Assembly (NCBI GenBank): GCA_963726995.1
Contig: CAVSEP010000006.1
Location: 682,001-746,000 of the forward strand
DNA length: 64,000 nucleotides
From: DAIDKA01 sp963726995
GTDB lineage: Bacteria; Pseudomonadota; Gammaproteobacteria; Steroidobacterales; Steroidobacteraceae
Direction: 5' to 3'
Part shown: piece after piece, positions 8,443-17,274 of the stretch
Position numbering within the stretch: position 1 is the first letter of the stretch
How the letters are laid out: each line of letters begins with the position of its first letter
Notes under the pieces: model-generated
Database searches by the model: none
Told to the model about the DNA's origin: nothing
The model's input: the letters and a program-made list of their open reading frames with translations, nothing else
Program-made: the position numbers and the translations under genes

Positions 8443-9366
8443 ATGGGCAGCCCCCTCTACGTGCAGCGTTCCCCTCATCGGGCCAAGGTCAGGGGGATGG
8501 TGCTGGGCGCGCTGCTGTGCCTGCAGATGGGTACCGGCCAGGCCGCCCCGCTCGACTCCGCACTGCTGAAACCGCCGCCCCCGCAGGCGCAGCGCCAGGC
8601 GCTCGTCAGCAGCGTGTCGCGAATGGATCAGGGCAATGAGGCCGGCGGCGATGTCTACTTCGTGGGCTTCGCCGGCTTCGGCGAACAGCAGGTGTTCCGC
8701 AAGGAGGCCGAGCTGGCGCGCCAGGTCTTCGGCAAGCGATACGCGACTGCCAACCGATCGATACTGCTGGTCAACGACATCCATGACCGCCGCACCTATC
8801 CGCTGGCGACTTTCGACAATCTGCGCATCGCCGTGAATGCCATCGGGCGAAGGATGCACCGCGACCGGGACACCCTGGTACTGATGCTGACCTCGCATGG
8901 CAATGACGAGGACGGCGTCGCCATCACCAATGGCAGGATGCCCGAGGATGCGCTGTCGCCCGAGGATGTCCGCGAGGTCCTCGATGAGTCCCATATCCGC
9001 TGGCGCGTGATCGTCGTCTCGGCCTGCTATTCGGGGATATTCATCCCGGTGCTCAGGAATGATTCGACGCTGGTCATGACCGCGGCGGATTCGCGGCACA
9101 GTTCATTCGGCTGCGACGATACCCGTGACCTGACCTATTTCGGCGAGGCCCTGCTGCGGGACGCTCTGCCGCATGCCTGTTCGCTGAACCAGGCCTATAC
9201 CGACTCGGCGCGCATCATCCGTGAGCGCGAGGCCCGGGAAGGCGAAATCCATTCCAATCCAAGACTGTACGTCGGTGCAAGGATGCAGGCGCGGCTGCCG
9301 CAGCTCGAGGCTGCCGCGGTCGGCCGCTGCACCGCGCAGTCATCGAAACCGCCGGCACGACATTGA
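8443..9366 (+). CDS. Exported C13 (legumain-family) cysteine peptidase
   Basis: 307 residues. The N-terminus has basic residues and a hydrophobic stretch (MVLGALLCLQMGTGQAA), so a signal peptide is likely and the enzyme should act in the envelope. The core has the clan CD dyad: His152 in MLTSHGN and Cys195 in VVSACYSG, each after a hydrophobic strand, as in legumains, caspases and GPI-transamidase subunit PIG-K. The C-terminus (from about residue 280) is basic and of low complexity. It starts 26 bases after atpC and ends inside the glmU leader, so it could be co-transcribed with both. Substrates are unknown. Family assignment is confident; the physiological role is not. Confidence 0.85.
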   Translation: MGSPLYVQRSPHRAKVRGMVLGALLCLQMGTGQAAPLDSALLKPPPPQAQRQALVSSVSRMDQGNEAGGDVYFVGFAGFGEQQVFRKEAELARQVFGKRYATANRSILLVNDIHDRRTYPLATFDNLRIAVNAIGRRMHRDRDTLVLMLTSHGNDEDGVAITNGRMPEDALSPEDVREVLDESHIRWRVIVVSACYSGIFIPVLRNDSTLVMTAADSRHSSFGCDDTRDLTYFGEALLRDALPHACSLNQAYTDSARIIREREAREGEIHSNPRLYVGARMQARLPQLEAAAVGRCTAQSSKPPARH

Positions 9367-9374
9367 GGCGCACC

Positions 9375-10790
9375 GTGGCGAAGAAGAAATCGGCTCGACC
9401 CCGCAGCAACTCCCGGTCCGCGCCGCCCCTGGCGATAGTGATACTCGCCGCCGGCGCCGGCACCCGCATGAAATCGGCCCTGCCGAAGGTACTGCAGCCG
9501 CTGGCCGGCCGGCCGCTGCTGCAATACGTGCTGGACACGGCACGCAGCCTGAACCCGGAAGCGATCCACGTGGTGTACGGCCATGGGGGAGAGGCCGTGC
9601 CCAAGGCCTTCGCGCACGAAACGGTCTCGTGGGTGCAGCAGCCCGAACTGCTGGGTACGGGTCATGCCGTGATGCAGGTGGCGCCGCGCCTGGGCGCGGA
9701 TCAGCGGGTGCTCATTCTTTTCGGTGATGGGCCGCTGATCACCACGGAAACCCTGCGGGCGCTGCTGCAGGCGGCGGGTCCCGACGAGGTGGGCTTGCTG
9801 ACGGTAAACGCCAGTGACCCCACGGGCTATGGACGGGTCCTGCGCACGGCCAGCGGCCGGGTGCAGGCCATCGTCGAGGAGGCCGACGCCACCCCCAGGC
9901 AGCGTCGGGTGCGCGAATGCAATACCGGTGTCATGACCATGCCGGCCGCTCGTCTGACCAAGTGGCTGGGCCGCCTGAACAATCGCAATTCGCAGCGCGA
10001 GTACTACCTGACCGATGTCATCGCCCTGGCGGTGCGCGATAAGGTGGCCGTGCGGCCGCTGGTTGCCCCGGACGAGCACGAAGTGCAGGGCGTCAACGAC
10101 CGGATCCAGCTCGCCGCGGTGGAAAACGCCTGGCGCGCGCGCCAGGCCCGCAAGCTGATGCTGGACGGCGCTACCCTCATCGATCCCTCGCGAGTCGACG
10201 TTCGGGGCACCGTGACGGTGGGGCAGGACGTGGTGATCGACGTGAATGTCGTGTTCGAGGGCGAGGTCAAGCTGGGAGACGGCGTAAGAATCGGTCCGAA
10301 CTGCCTGATCCGCCATGCGCAAATCGAGGCCGGCACCCAGGTGTTCGCCAACTGCGTCATCGACCGTGCGCTGATCGGGCCGAGCTGCCAGATCGGTCCC
10401 TTCGCGCGGCTACGGCCGGATTCGGTGCTGGAGGAACACGTGCACATCGGCAACTTCGTCGAAATCAAGAAGACCCGCATCGGCGCGAAATCCAAGGCCA
10501 ACCACCTCACCTACCTGGGCGATGCGACCATCGGCACCCGGGTCAATGTCGGTGCGGGCACCGTCATCTGCAACTACGACGGCGCCAACAAGTGGCCGTC
10601 GACCATCGAAGACGATGCGTTCATCGGATCGGGCAGCATGCTGGTGGCGCCGGTCGTGATCGGCGCGGGCGCCAACATCGGGGCGGGCTCGACCATTTCG
10701 CGGGCGGCGCCGGCCGGGCAGCTGACGATCGCGCGCTCGCGGCAGGTCAGCATTCCGGGATGGAAGCGACCGGTCAAGCGCAGCACCTGA
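9375..10790 (+). CDS. glmU: Bifunctional GlmU: GlcNAc-1-P uridyltransferase and GlcN-1-P acetyltransferase
   Basis: GlmU makes UDP-GlcNAc in the cytoplasm in two steps, feeding peptidoglycan, LPS and exopolysaccharide. The N-terminal pyrophosphorylase domain begins with ILAAGAGTRMKSALPKVLQP. The C-terminal left-handed beta-helix acetyltransferase shows hexapeptide repeats, with the catalytic region EEHVHIGNFVEIKKTRIG and NHLTYLGDATIG. I choose GTG 9375 because GAGG at 9365-9368 is six bases upstream; an in-frame TTG at 9363 is possible but poorly placed. Length from GTG is 471. The N-terminus is extended by a basic, serine-rich stretch (residues about 2-17). glmS, often its neighbour, is 27 kb downstream. 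Confidence 0.95.
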   Translation: MAKKKSARPRSNSRSAPPLAIVILAAGAGTRMKSALPKVLQPLAGRPLLQYVLDTARSLNPEAIHVVYGHGGEAVPKAFAHETVSWVQQPELLGTGHAVMQVAPRLGADQRVLILFGDGPLITTETLRALLQAAGPDEVGLLTVNASDPTGYGRVLRTASGRVQAIVEEADATPRQRRVRECNTGVMTMPAARLTKWLGRLNNRNSQREYYLTDVIALAVRDKVAVRPLVAPDEHEVQGVNDRIQLAAVENAWRARQARKLMLDGATLIDPSRVDVRGTVTVGQDVVIDVNVVFEGEVKLGDGVRIGPNCLIRHAQIEAGTQVFANCVIDRALIGPSCQIGPFARLRPDSVLEEHVHIGNFVEIKKTRIGAKSKANHLTYLGDATIGTRVNVGAGTVICNYDGANKWPSTIEDDAFIGSGSMLVAPVVIGAGANIGAGSTISRAAPAGQLTIARSRQVSIPGWKRPVKRST

Positions 10791-10867
10791 GCATCTGCGA
10801 TGCAATGTCGCTGTAGCACTGGGCCAGTAGCGTGTGCAGTCGGACCGGGGATGATCGGGAGGTACCG

Positions 10868-11137
10868 ATGAGTACCGCGCAACAATATGGCGGCCATGCG
10901 ACTGACGAGCACAGTGCGCCGTGGCTGCGAGATCCGTTCTGGAGTCGGCTCAATCAGGTGGAAGGCCACCACCTGCGCCTGCAGTCGCAGCACGAGGCGG
11001 TGCGCCGGGAGCTCACGGCCATACCCAGTGCCCGCACCAGCGGCTTCCAGGATGTCTGGCAGCGCTACTGCGCGGTGATCCGCGAGCTCGACATGACCAC
11101 CGCCGAGCTGGAATCACTGCGTACCCGCCCCGAATAG
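10868..11137 (+). CDS. Hypothetical small protein downstream of glmU
   Basis: 89 residues from ATG 10868, which is preceded by GGGAGG at a good distance. No family recognised. The sequence is hydrophilic, without signal peptide or membrane segment, and largely helical in character (SRLNQVEGHHLRLQSQHEAV, then DVWQRYCAVIRELDMTTAEL). It contains one cysteine. It lies 77 bases after glmU and 21 bases before another small protein of similar type, so the two may form a pair. A coiled-coil adaptor or regulator is possible but nothing in the sequence decides this. Confidence 0.6.
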   Translation: MSTAQQYGGHATDEHSAPWLRDPFWSRLNQVEGHHLRLQSQHEAVRRELTAIPSARTSGFQDVWQRYCAVIRELDMTTAELESLRTRPE

Positions 11138-11158
11138 CATCAGCGCGGCGGACCTGCC

Positions 11159-11395
11159 TTGAAGAGACTATCGCGCAAGGTTCTGGATGAACTGAGCGAC
11201 CTGCAGGACGCGATGCGCAAGCTCACCGCGGACCGCAACGTCGCGCTGCGCATGTTCCTGGCCAGCCGCAACGCGGCCACGCGGGACGCCCAGCGTGAGT
11301 TCTGGCTGGAGTTCTCCTGGGCCGACCAGGAGTACCGTGCGGCCGTGAGCCGCCTGGCGCAGTTCTGCCGCGCCCACATGCCCACCACGGACTAG
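11159..11395 (+). CDS. Hypothetical small helical protein
   Basis: 78 residues if the TTG at 11159 is used (product begins MKRLSRKVLDELSDLQDAMR). Only a weak GGCGGA lies upstream, so the start is uncertain; no ATG gives a longer product. It is highly charged and helical, without membrane segments, and contains AQREFWLEFSWADQEYRAAV. No family recognised. It follows the 89-residue protein by 21 bases and may be in its transcript. Whether it is expressed cannot be told from sequence alone. Confidence 0.45.
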   Translation: MKRLSRKVLDELSDLQDAMRKLTADRNVALRMFLASRNAATRDAQREFWLEFSWADQEYRAAVSRLAQFCRAHMPTTD

Positions 11396-11581
11396 TCGCA
11401 AACCAGCGCCTGCACCCGCCGCAGCGGGCGCACGACTCTCCTTGCCCGAAACTGCCGCCACCGTCCCGCGCACTGCGCGAGGCGCTCGCCGGCGCACACC
11501 CTCAATCCCGCACCCATCCCTAATCGTGCTGCGACCGCACGACACAGGGATATCGAATCCTGGTGCGTACGTCACATAAAC

Positions 11582-11594
11582 GCAAAGGCTTTGC
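11582..11594. repeat. 13-bp palindrome upstream of the RHH-like regulator
   Basis: GCAAAG-G-CTTTGC, perfect 6-base arms, 63 bases before the start of the regulator gene at 11658. A TTGACA at 11615-11620 lies just after it, without a convincing -10 at the usual distance. The 262-base gap 11396-11657 holds nothing else recognisable. It is a candidate operator for the adjacent regulator. Confidence 0.3.
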
Positions 11595-11657
11595 AACACT
11601 GTCCACCTACATTATTGACAAACAACAAGCACAACGTCGCTACGCACAGGAGCCATT

Positions 11658-12185
11658 GTGGTCGACAGTCGCAAGCAGGCCATCTCGATTCGCATGAACA
11701 GTGCCGACATCCGCAAGGTGAAGAAACTTGCGCAGCGCCTGTCGGTGCGTGACTCGGATGTCATCCGGTTCGCGGTCAAATGCATGCTGACGCGCCTGGG
11801 GCCGCTGTATGACCCGGACGTGAAGGGTCGCAACCTGGTTCCGGTGTTCGTGGAATCCGGCGCGGAGCTGCTGCGCTTCTTTGACCTGGACGCCGCCCGC
11901 CTCGAGGCCGTGATCAATGACGGGGTGGAACCGGCGCGCAGGGTCGAGCGCGACGACATCGCGCTGCTGGCGCTGACGGGCGGGCAGGAACCGTACGCCG
12001 CGCTGCTGCTGAGCGAACTGAACAAGGAGGAGCGCAATGGCGCGTCGGCCGGAGAACTGGCCAACTCACTGCGTCAGTACCTGTACGACAAATATGTCTA
12101 TCGCCCCGGCAGCGAGGCGTCGACCCACAAGCCGTCGGAGGCGGTCGAGCCGATCAGGCTGGCGGCAGTGGGGGAAGCCCAGTGA
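11658..12185 (+). CDS. Putative ribbon-helix-helix-like DNA-binding protein
   Basis: 175 residues from GTG 11658, with AGGAG five bases upstream. The first 45 residues resemble a ribbon-helix-helix fold: a short strand (QAISIRM), then two helices (SADIRKVKKLAQRL and RDSDVIRFAVKCML). The remainder is unassigned: an acidic middle, a helical stretch NKEERNGASAGELANSLRQY and a tail rich in polar residues. Its TGA overlaps the GTG start of the VPLPA-CTERM gene by four bases (GTGA), so the two are translationally coupled. It may regulate that gene or the exopolysaccharide cluster. The fold is inferred from pattern only. Confidence 0.6.
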   Translation: MVDSRKQAISIRMNSADIRKVKKLAQRLSVRDSDVIRFAVKCMLTRLGPLYDPDVKGRNLVPVFVESGAELLRFFDLDAARLEAVINDGVEPARRVERDDIALLALTGGQEPYAALLLSELNKEERNGASAGELANSLRQYLYDKYVYRPGSEASTHKPSEAVEPIRLAAVGEAQ

Positions 12186-12682
12186 GCCGCGCGCGCCGCT
12201 GCACGCCCCGGGCAGCCGCGTGGCTGACTCTCGCGCTCACGCTGCTGGGCGCCTCGGCGGCGCAGGCCGGTCTGATCGTGTCGACCAGCCAGCTGCTGCA
12301 GGGCACTTCGGTCATCAGTGAATTCAAATACACCTTCGATGTATCCGGCCCCGGAACCCTGGACGTGAGTCTCACGGACCTGGACTGGCCCGCGAATCTG
12401 AAGGATCTGTCGTTTACGGCAACGTCTTCCTCCAGCGTCATCGGCCAGATCATCGGTCCGGGTCAGGCGAGTTTCGACATCACCGGCGGCGGCACCCTCT
12501 ATGCCTACGTGACGGGTGAGGCGAGCAATCCGGTGAATGGCCCCGCCTATGGCCTTGGCCTGTTTGACCTGAGCATCTCCTTTACTCCGTCAGCCGTGCC
12601 GTTGCCCGCAAGCCTGGGCCTGCTGCTGGCGGCATTGCTGGGTATGGCACTGCTGCAGCCAAGGTTGCGCGCGCCCGCGTAA
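12182..12682 (+). CDS. VPLPA-CTERM sorting-domain protein, exported
   Basis: 166 residues. The N-terminal signal peptide has a basic start and a hydrophobic core (AAAWLTLALTLLGASAAQA). The mature part is Ser/Thr/Gly-rich and looks beta-stranded, with few charged residues. The C-terminus has the tripartite sorting signal: the motif VPLPAS, a hydrophobic segment (LGLLLAALLGMALL) and a short basic tail (RLR). VPLPA-type signals are the known substrates of exosortase D, whose gene lies at 35196-36757 in this cluster. It is expected to be cleaved and anchored or released at the surface with the polysaccharide. The GTG start overlaps the previous gene's stop. Confidence 0.8.
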   Translation: MSRARRCTPRAAAWLTLALTLLGASAAQAGLIVSTSQLLQGTSVISEFKYTFDVSGPGTLDVSLTDLDWPANLKDLSFTATSSSSVIGQIIGPGQASFDITGGGTLYAYVTGEASNPVNGPAYGLGLFDLSISFTPSAVPLPASLGLLLAALLGMALLQPRLRAPA

Positions 12683-12842
12683 GGGGCAATCCGCGCAACG
12701 CCCGTCCGGGCGCGCGAACTCCGGTGCGACCGCAATTAAAGCGTCACGGAGCACCCTTAGTATGACAATCGTAGACACGAAAGCCGTGCGTCGCGCGAAG
12801 CGACAGCCGGTGCACTCTTCAATCACCGCGAAGACCCCCACT

Positions 12843-13418
12843 ATGCAACGTGCCCTGATCCTGTCTGCCCTGGCCGTGCTGTCGGCGCTCGCCGCCTTTG
12901 CCGACGCTGCGATCGCACAGACACCGGATGCGCCGGCTGCCTACCAGGTCCAGCCCGGGGACGTGTTGACGGTGACGGTGTGGAAGGAAACGGACCTGAC
13001 GGGCGACCTGCTCGTGCGGCCGGATTTCGGGCTGTCCTTTCCGCTGGTCGGCGATCTGGACGCGCGCGGCAAGAGCGTCGAGCAGCTGCGGGTGGAGATC
13101 ACCGAACGGCTGAAGAAATACATCCCCAGCCCGGTCGTGACCGTCGCCACCAAGAATCTCGCGGGCAATCACATCTACGTGGTGGGCAAGGTTCAGAGGC
13201 CCGGCGAATATCCGGTGGTGCGCAGCGTGGATGTCATGCAGGCCCTGAGCCTCGCCGGTGGCGCCACGCCGTTCGCGGCCTTGAACGACATCATCGTGCT
13301 GCGGCGCGCGTCCGCCGGACAGCTCGTGCTGCACTTCCAGTACAACGACGTGGCGCGCGGCCGGGACCTCGACCAGAACGTCCTGCTGCAGCCCGGCGAC
13401 ACCGTCGTCGTGCCGTGA
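12843..13418 (+). CDS. Polysaccharide export protein (Wza/OMA family)
   Basis: 191 residues from ATG 12843; the in-frame ATG at 12762 would precede the signal peptide by 27 residues. A signal peptide (LILSALAVLSALAAFADAAIA) is followed by the polysaccharide export domain starting YQVQPGDVLTVTVWKE, then an SLBB domain with NHIYVVGKVQRPGEYPV and the end LLQPGDTVVVP. Proteins of this type form the periplasmic/outer-membrane part of capsule and exopolysaccharide exporters. No lipobox cysteine is visible, so it is a shorter, soluble-type member, as found in exosortase-linked clusters. The outer membrane barrel-like protein follows at once. Confidence 0.88.
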   Translation: MQRALILSALAVLSALAAFADAAIAQTPDAPAAYQVQPGDVLTVTVWKETDLTGDLLVRPDFGLSFPLVGDLDARGKSVEQLRVEITERLKKYIPSPVVTVATKNLAGNHIYVVGKVQRPGEYPVVRSVDVMQALSLAGGATPFAALNDIIVLRRASAGQLVLHFQYNDVARGRDLDQNVLLQPGDTVVVP

Positions 13419-13441
13419 GAGCGGGGTCCAGGAACAAGCGC

Positions 13442-14659
13442 ATGACCCGTATGACGCAGGCCGCTATCGGGATCGGATGCCTCGCCGGCGGCGCACCGCC
13501 GCTGCACGCCGCGCAGTGGTCCTTCGCGCCACAGGCCGGCATCTGGATGGATGACGACAGCAATCGCTATCTGGCTGCCGAAGCGCGCAACAGCCAGAGC
13601 ATCTTCGTGAATCCCAGCGCCGTATTCCAGTGGTCCAGCGATACCAGCCAGCTGTCGCTGACTCCCTGGCTCATGTGGCAGCAGGTCAGCGATTCGACCT
13701 ACGCCAACGTCCACAGCGAGAGCCTCAACGGCCAGTACAACTGGACCGGGGAACTCGGGCAGCTGAGCGTGGTGGGCGGCGTCTCGGACTACTCGACGCT
13801 GGCCACCGAAATTCCCGACACCGGGCTGGTCGCCCAAGGCCTCAGTCGCAGGGCAAAACAAGGATCCCTTTCCCTGGTCCATCTGCACAGCGAGCGCCGC
13901 AGTCTGATCCTGCAGCTGTCGTGGCTGGATGTCGGGTACTACGGTCCCAACAGCCCGCTCGTCAACCAGACCTCAGGGTACAAATACGCCACGTTGTCCG
14001 TGGGCGAGCGTTTCATTGTGACACCCGCGACATCGCTGACGCCGACGCTGTTCGACAATGAGACGATCTCTCCCAGCGTGTATGGCAACAGTCGTGAAAG
14101 CGGCCTGCGCCTGAACTTTGAACGTGACCTGACCGAACGCACTTCCCTCAAGGCCTATGCCGGCGCCAGCCGGCAATCCTTGAACGAGTTCGCGCTCAGC
14201 GAGGGCCCGACGGGACTGCAGCCTTCCGTGCAGCCGATTACCCGTATAGGTGCATTGGGCGGCTTCACGCTCAGCCTCGCGACGGCGCGCGGCCACCTGG
14301 ATCTTGATTACGCCAACTCCCTGCAACCGTATTCCGGAGGCGCCGTCGCCCAGCGGCAGACGCTGACGCTCGCTGATGTCCAGAGCGTGAGCGAGAAGAT
14401 CGATCTGCGGGTATCGGCCACCCGAATCCAGAACAATCACGCCGCGGTTGTCTTAGGGATCGACCGCGCCTTCTACGACACGGCCGCCGTGGGCGTTGAC
14501 TGGCACTTCGCCGAAAGCTGGCGGCTGCACTCGGAAGTCGCGGCCACCCATACCGATACGGTCACCCCCGGGACGCCCGCGGCGGCAAGGCCCATCACGG
14601 AGTGGCGGGTGGCCCTGTCGGTGAGCTGGTCGCCCTTGCCCGCGGTGCGAACCTTCTAG
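13442..14659 (+). CDS. Outer membrane beta-barrel protein of the exopolysaccharide cluster
   Basis: 405 residues from ATG 13442. A signal peptide ends near LHAAQWSF. The rest is a run of alternating polar/aromatic strands (such as LSLTPWLMWQQVSD and SGLRLNFERDLTERTSLKAY) and ends in Phe, as outer membrane barrels often do. Exosortase-type clusters usually encode one such barrel beside the Wza-like and Wzz-like proteins, and this gene sits exactly there. A role in passage of polymer through the outer membrane is inferred from context. The frame is intact. Confidence 0.7.
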   Translation: MTRMTQAAIGIGCLAGGAPPLHAAQWSFAPQAGIWMDDDSNRYLAAEARNSQSIFVNPSAVFQWSSDTSQLSLTPWLMWQQVSDSTYANVHSESLNGQYNWTGELGQLSVVGGVSDYSTLATEIPDTGLVAQGLSRRAKQGSLSLVHLHSERRSLILQLSWLDVGYYGPNSPLVNQTSGYKYATLSVGERFIVTPATSLTPTLFDNETISPSVYGNSRESGLRLNFERDLTERTSLKAYAGASRQSLNEFALSEGPTGLQPSVQPITRIGALGGFTLSLATARGHLDLDYANSLQPYSGGAVAQRQTLTLADVQSVSEKIDLRVSATRIQNNHAAVVLGIDRAFYDTAAVGVDWHFAESWRLHSEVAATHTDTVTPGTPAAARPITEWRVALSVSWSPLPAVRTF

Positions 14660-14666
14660 GGGCCCC

Positions 14667-16443
14667 ATGAATTCCAAGAATGAAAATCAGCACGGACTGC
14701 GGGGTTACATCGGGATTGCGCGGCGCCGCAGAAAGTCGATCCTGCTGGCGTTCGCCATCGGACTGGCGGCGACGCTCGGGTTGGCCTTCATGCTGCCCGC
14801 GAGCTATCGGTCATCGGGCACCGTGCTGATCGAACAGCAGGAAATGCCCACCGACCTGGTACGCTCGACCGTCACCTCCTACGCCGATCAGCGCGTGCAG
14901 GTGATCAGCAAGCGCGTCATGACGACCGCCACGCTGCTGGAGATCATCAAACGCTACAACCTGTATCCGCGCTACGCCGCCCGTGAGACCCGCGAGGCGC
15001 TGCTGAAACGGATGCGTGACGACATCGGGTTGAAGATGATCAGCGCCGATGTGATCGATCCGCGCAGCGGCCGCCCGACCTCGGCCACCATCGCCTTCGA
15101 GGTTTCCTACACCAGCCGCTCCGCCGACCAGGCGGCCGCGGCCAATGAACTCACGACTCTCTACCTGAACGAGAACCTGACCAATCGCGCCAAGCTCGCG
15201 CGCGATGCCACGGATTTCCTGGAAGGTGAGGGCGATCGCATCAACGCCCAGATTTTGGACCTGGAAGCGAAGCTCGCCGCGTTCAAGGACAAGAACTACG
15301 GGAAGCTGCCGGAACTCATGCAGGTCAACATGCAGTTGATGGATCGCAACGAGGAGGAGCTGCGCGGCGAGGAGGCGCGGCTGACATCGCTCGAGCAACA
15401 GCGGGTCTATCTGCAGGCCCAGCTGGCGCAGCTGAAACCCAATTCCACTGTCTATTCCGAAACCGGTGAGCGCATCGTCTCCAGCGGCGACCGGCTGAAG
15501 ATGCTGCGTTCCCAGCTGGCCGCGGCCAAGGCCAAATACGCCCGATCACCCCGACGTGGTCACCCTGACCCGGGAGGTCAGCGGCATGGAGGCGGACCTG
15601 GGCGTGAAGCCGGACACCATCAACGATCTGCGCCGCCAGCTGCAACAGGCGCAATCGCAACTGGACGATGCGCGCAAGCGCTACACGGCCGAACACCCGG
15701 ACCGGGTGCGCCTGGAGGCCATGGTCAAGTCCCTCCAGGCGGATCTGGATGCGGCGCTCGCGGCCGGCGCAAGCCGCGGTTTCGCCGCGGCGGACACTGC
15801 CGCCTTGAGTCCCACGGACCCGACAATCCGGCCTATGTGCAGATCCAGGCACAGTTGTCGGCCACGGAAAACGACATCAAGTCCTTGAACGCGCAGATCA
15901 CCAAGCTGCAAAGCTCGATCCATGGCTACGAGTCCGACGTACGGATCCCCGCAGGTGGAACGCCAATACCACGACCTGACGCGGGATCTGGACAATGCGC
16001 GACTGCGTTACCAGGAGATCCGCAACAAGCAGGGCGAGGCGCGGGTTGCGCAGAGCCTGGAGTCGGGCCAGCAGGGCGAGCGCTTCACTCTGATGGATCC
16101 ACCGCTGCCGCCGGAGGAGCCGGTGAGCCCCAATCGCCCCTTGATAGCCATCGCCGGCGTGATCGTGAGCCTCGGACTGGCGCTGGCCATGGCCATGCTG
16201 CGCGAGGGGCTGGATACCACCATCCGCACCCGCGACGAACTCCTGCAGCTGGTCGGGGTTGCACCGCTGGCGCTGATTCCGCGCATCGAGACGCAGGGGG
16301 ACCGGCGCCTGGCGCGCTGGCGACTGAAGCTCGCACTGGGATCGGCGGTGGGTACGGCCTGCGTCGCGCTGGTGCTGGTGCACCTCTTCTATCGGCCGCT
16401 GGACGTGATGTTCTTTTCGCTGATGCAGCGCCTGGGCATGTAG
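14667..16443 (+). CDS. Chain-length determinant protein (Wzz/GNVR family), three frameshifts
   Basis: Inner-membrane polysaccharide co-polymerase controlling chain length with the tyrosine kinase encoded next. The N-terminal membrane segment (ILLAFAIGLAATLGLAFMLP) leads to a Wzz domain, a long periplasmic coiled coil (residues about 180-400), a GNVR-like segment with PQVERQYHDLTRDLDNARLR, and C-terminal membrane helices after PEEPVSPNRPLI. The frame shifts near 15541, 15821 and 15941-15946, after which homologous sequence resumes each time. Corrected length is about 592, normal for the exosortase-linked branch. The cytoplasmic kinase domain is a separate gene. Confidence 0.88.
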
Positions 16444-16455
16444 GTCATCGCCACC

Positions 16456-17263
16456 ATGGACAAGATTCAACGTGCCCTGGACCTAGCGGCCCATCACCGT
16501 TCCGGTCCCGGTGTCGAGGATGTCTCGATCGCAGAACGCTCCGCGGTGCGGCGCGAGTTCACCGCGGCGCCGATTGAGCCGGCCAGACGGTTGGCGGTGG
16601 ACTGGATGGCGCTGCGTGAGAACCGCATCGTGGACGGGACGGACCCGCGGCCGGCCGCGCAGGCCTATCGCATGTTGCGTACCCAGGTCCTGCAGCGGGC
16701 ACGCACCCATCATCTGTCCACCATCGGGGTCATCAGCGCCACCAACGGCGAAGGCAAGACCCTTACCGCCATCAACCTGGCGCTGGGGCTTGCGGCGAAC
16801 CCAACCAGTCGGTGCTGCTGATCGACATGGACCTGAAGCGTCCCAGCATTGCGCAGACCCTGCGCCTGCCCTCAACCAGGGCCTTGAAGCCTGGTTCGCG
16901 GGACTCGCGAAGCTCGAGGACCTGTGGTGCGGCCTCGAGGGCGCCGAACGCCTGTTCCTGATGCCCACCCTGGCGCCCGTGCCGGACAGCTCCGAGGCGC
17001 TCGCCCGCGCCACCACCACCAAGATGCTGCAGGACCTGAAGGAACGCGACCCTGGACGGCTGGTGATCGTCGATCTTCCTCCGGTGCTGCTCAGCGACGA
17101 CGCCATCACGCTTGCGCCGCGCCTGGATGCGGTGGTGCTGGTGGTCACCGAAGGGCGCACCCGCCGCGAGGACATCAGCCGCACCCTGGAGCTGCTCGGC
17201 AACACCCGGGTCATCGGCACGGTCCTGAATGGCTCGACCGAGTCGGAGCAGCGCAGCTACTGA
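16456..17263 (+). CDS. CpsD/CapB-type tyrosine autokinase, two frameshifts
   Basis: Cytoplasmic BY-kinase that pairs with the Wzz protein to control polymer length. It has Walker A in SATNGEGKTLTAINLALG, Walker A-prime in LLIDMDLKRPS and Walker B-like VIVDLPPVL. Frame changes near 16802 and 16872 each need one added base. Corrected length is about 270. The C-terminus ends QRSY and has no tyrosine cluster, unlike classical BY-kinases, so autophosphorylation on a Tyr-rich tail is doubtful. It starts 13 bases after the Wzz gene. Confidence 0.83.
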
Positions 17264-17274
17264 GGCGCGACAGC

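Noticed and set aside
12699..12714. Tight GC-rich inverted repeat after the VPLPA-CTERM gene as a terminator
   Set aside because: CGCCCG-TC-CGGGCG has almost no loop and no T-run follows, so rho-independent termination is not supported.
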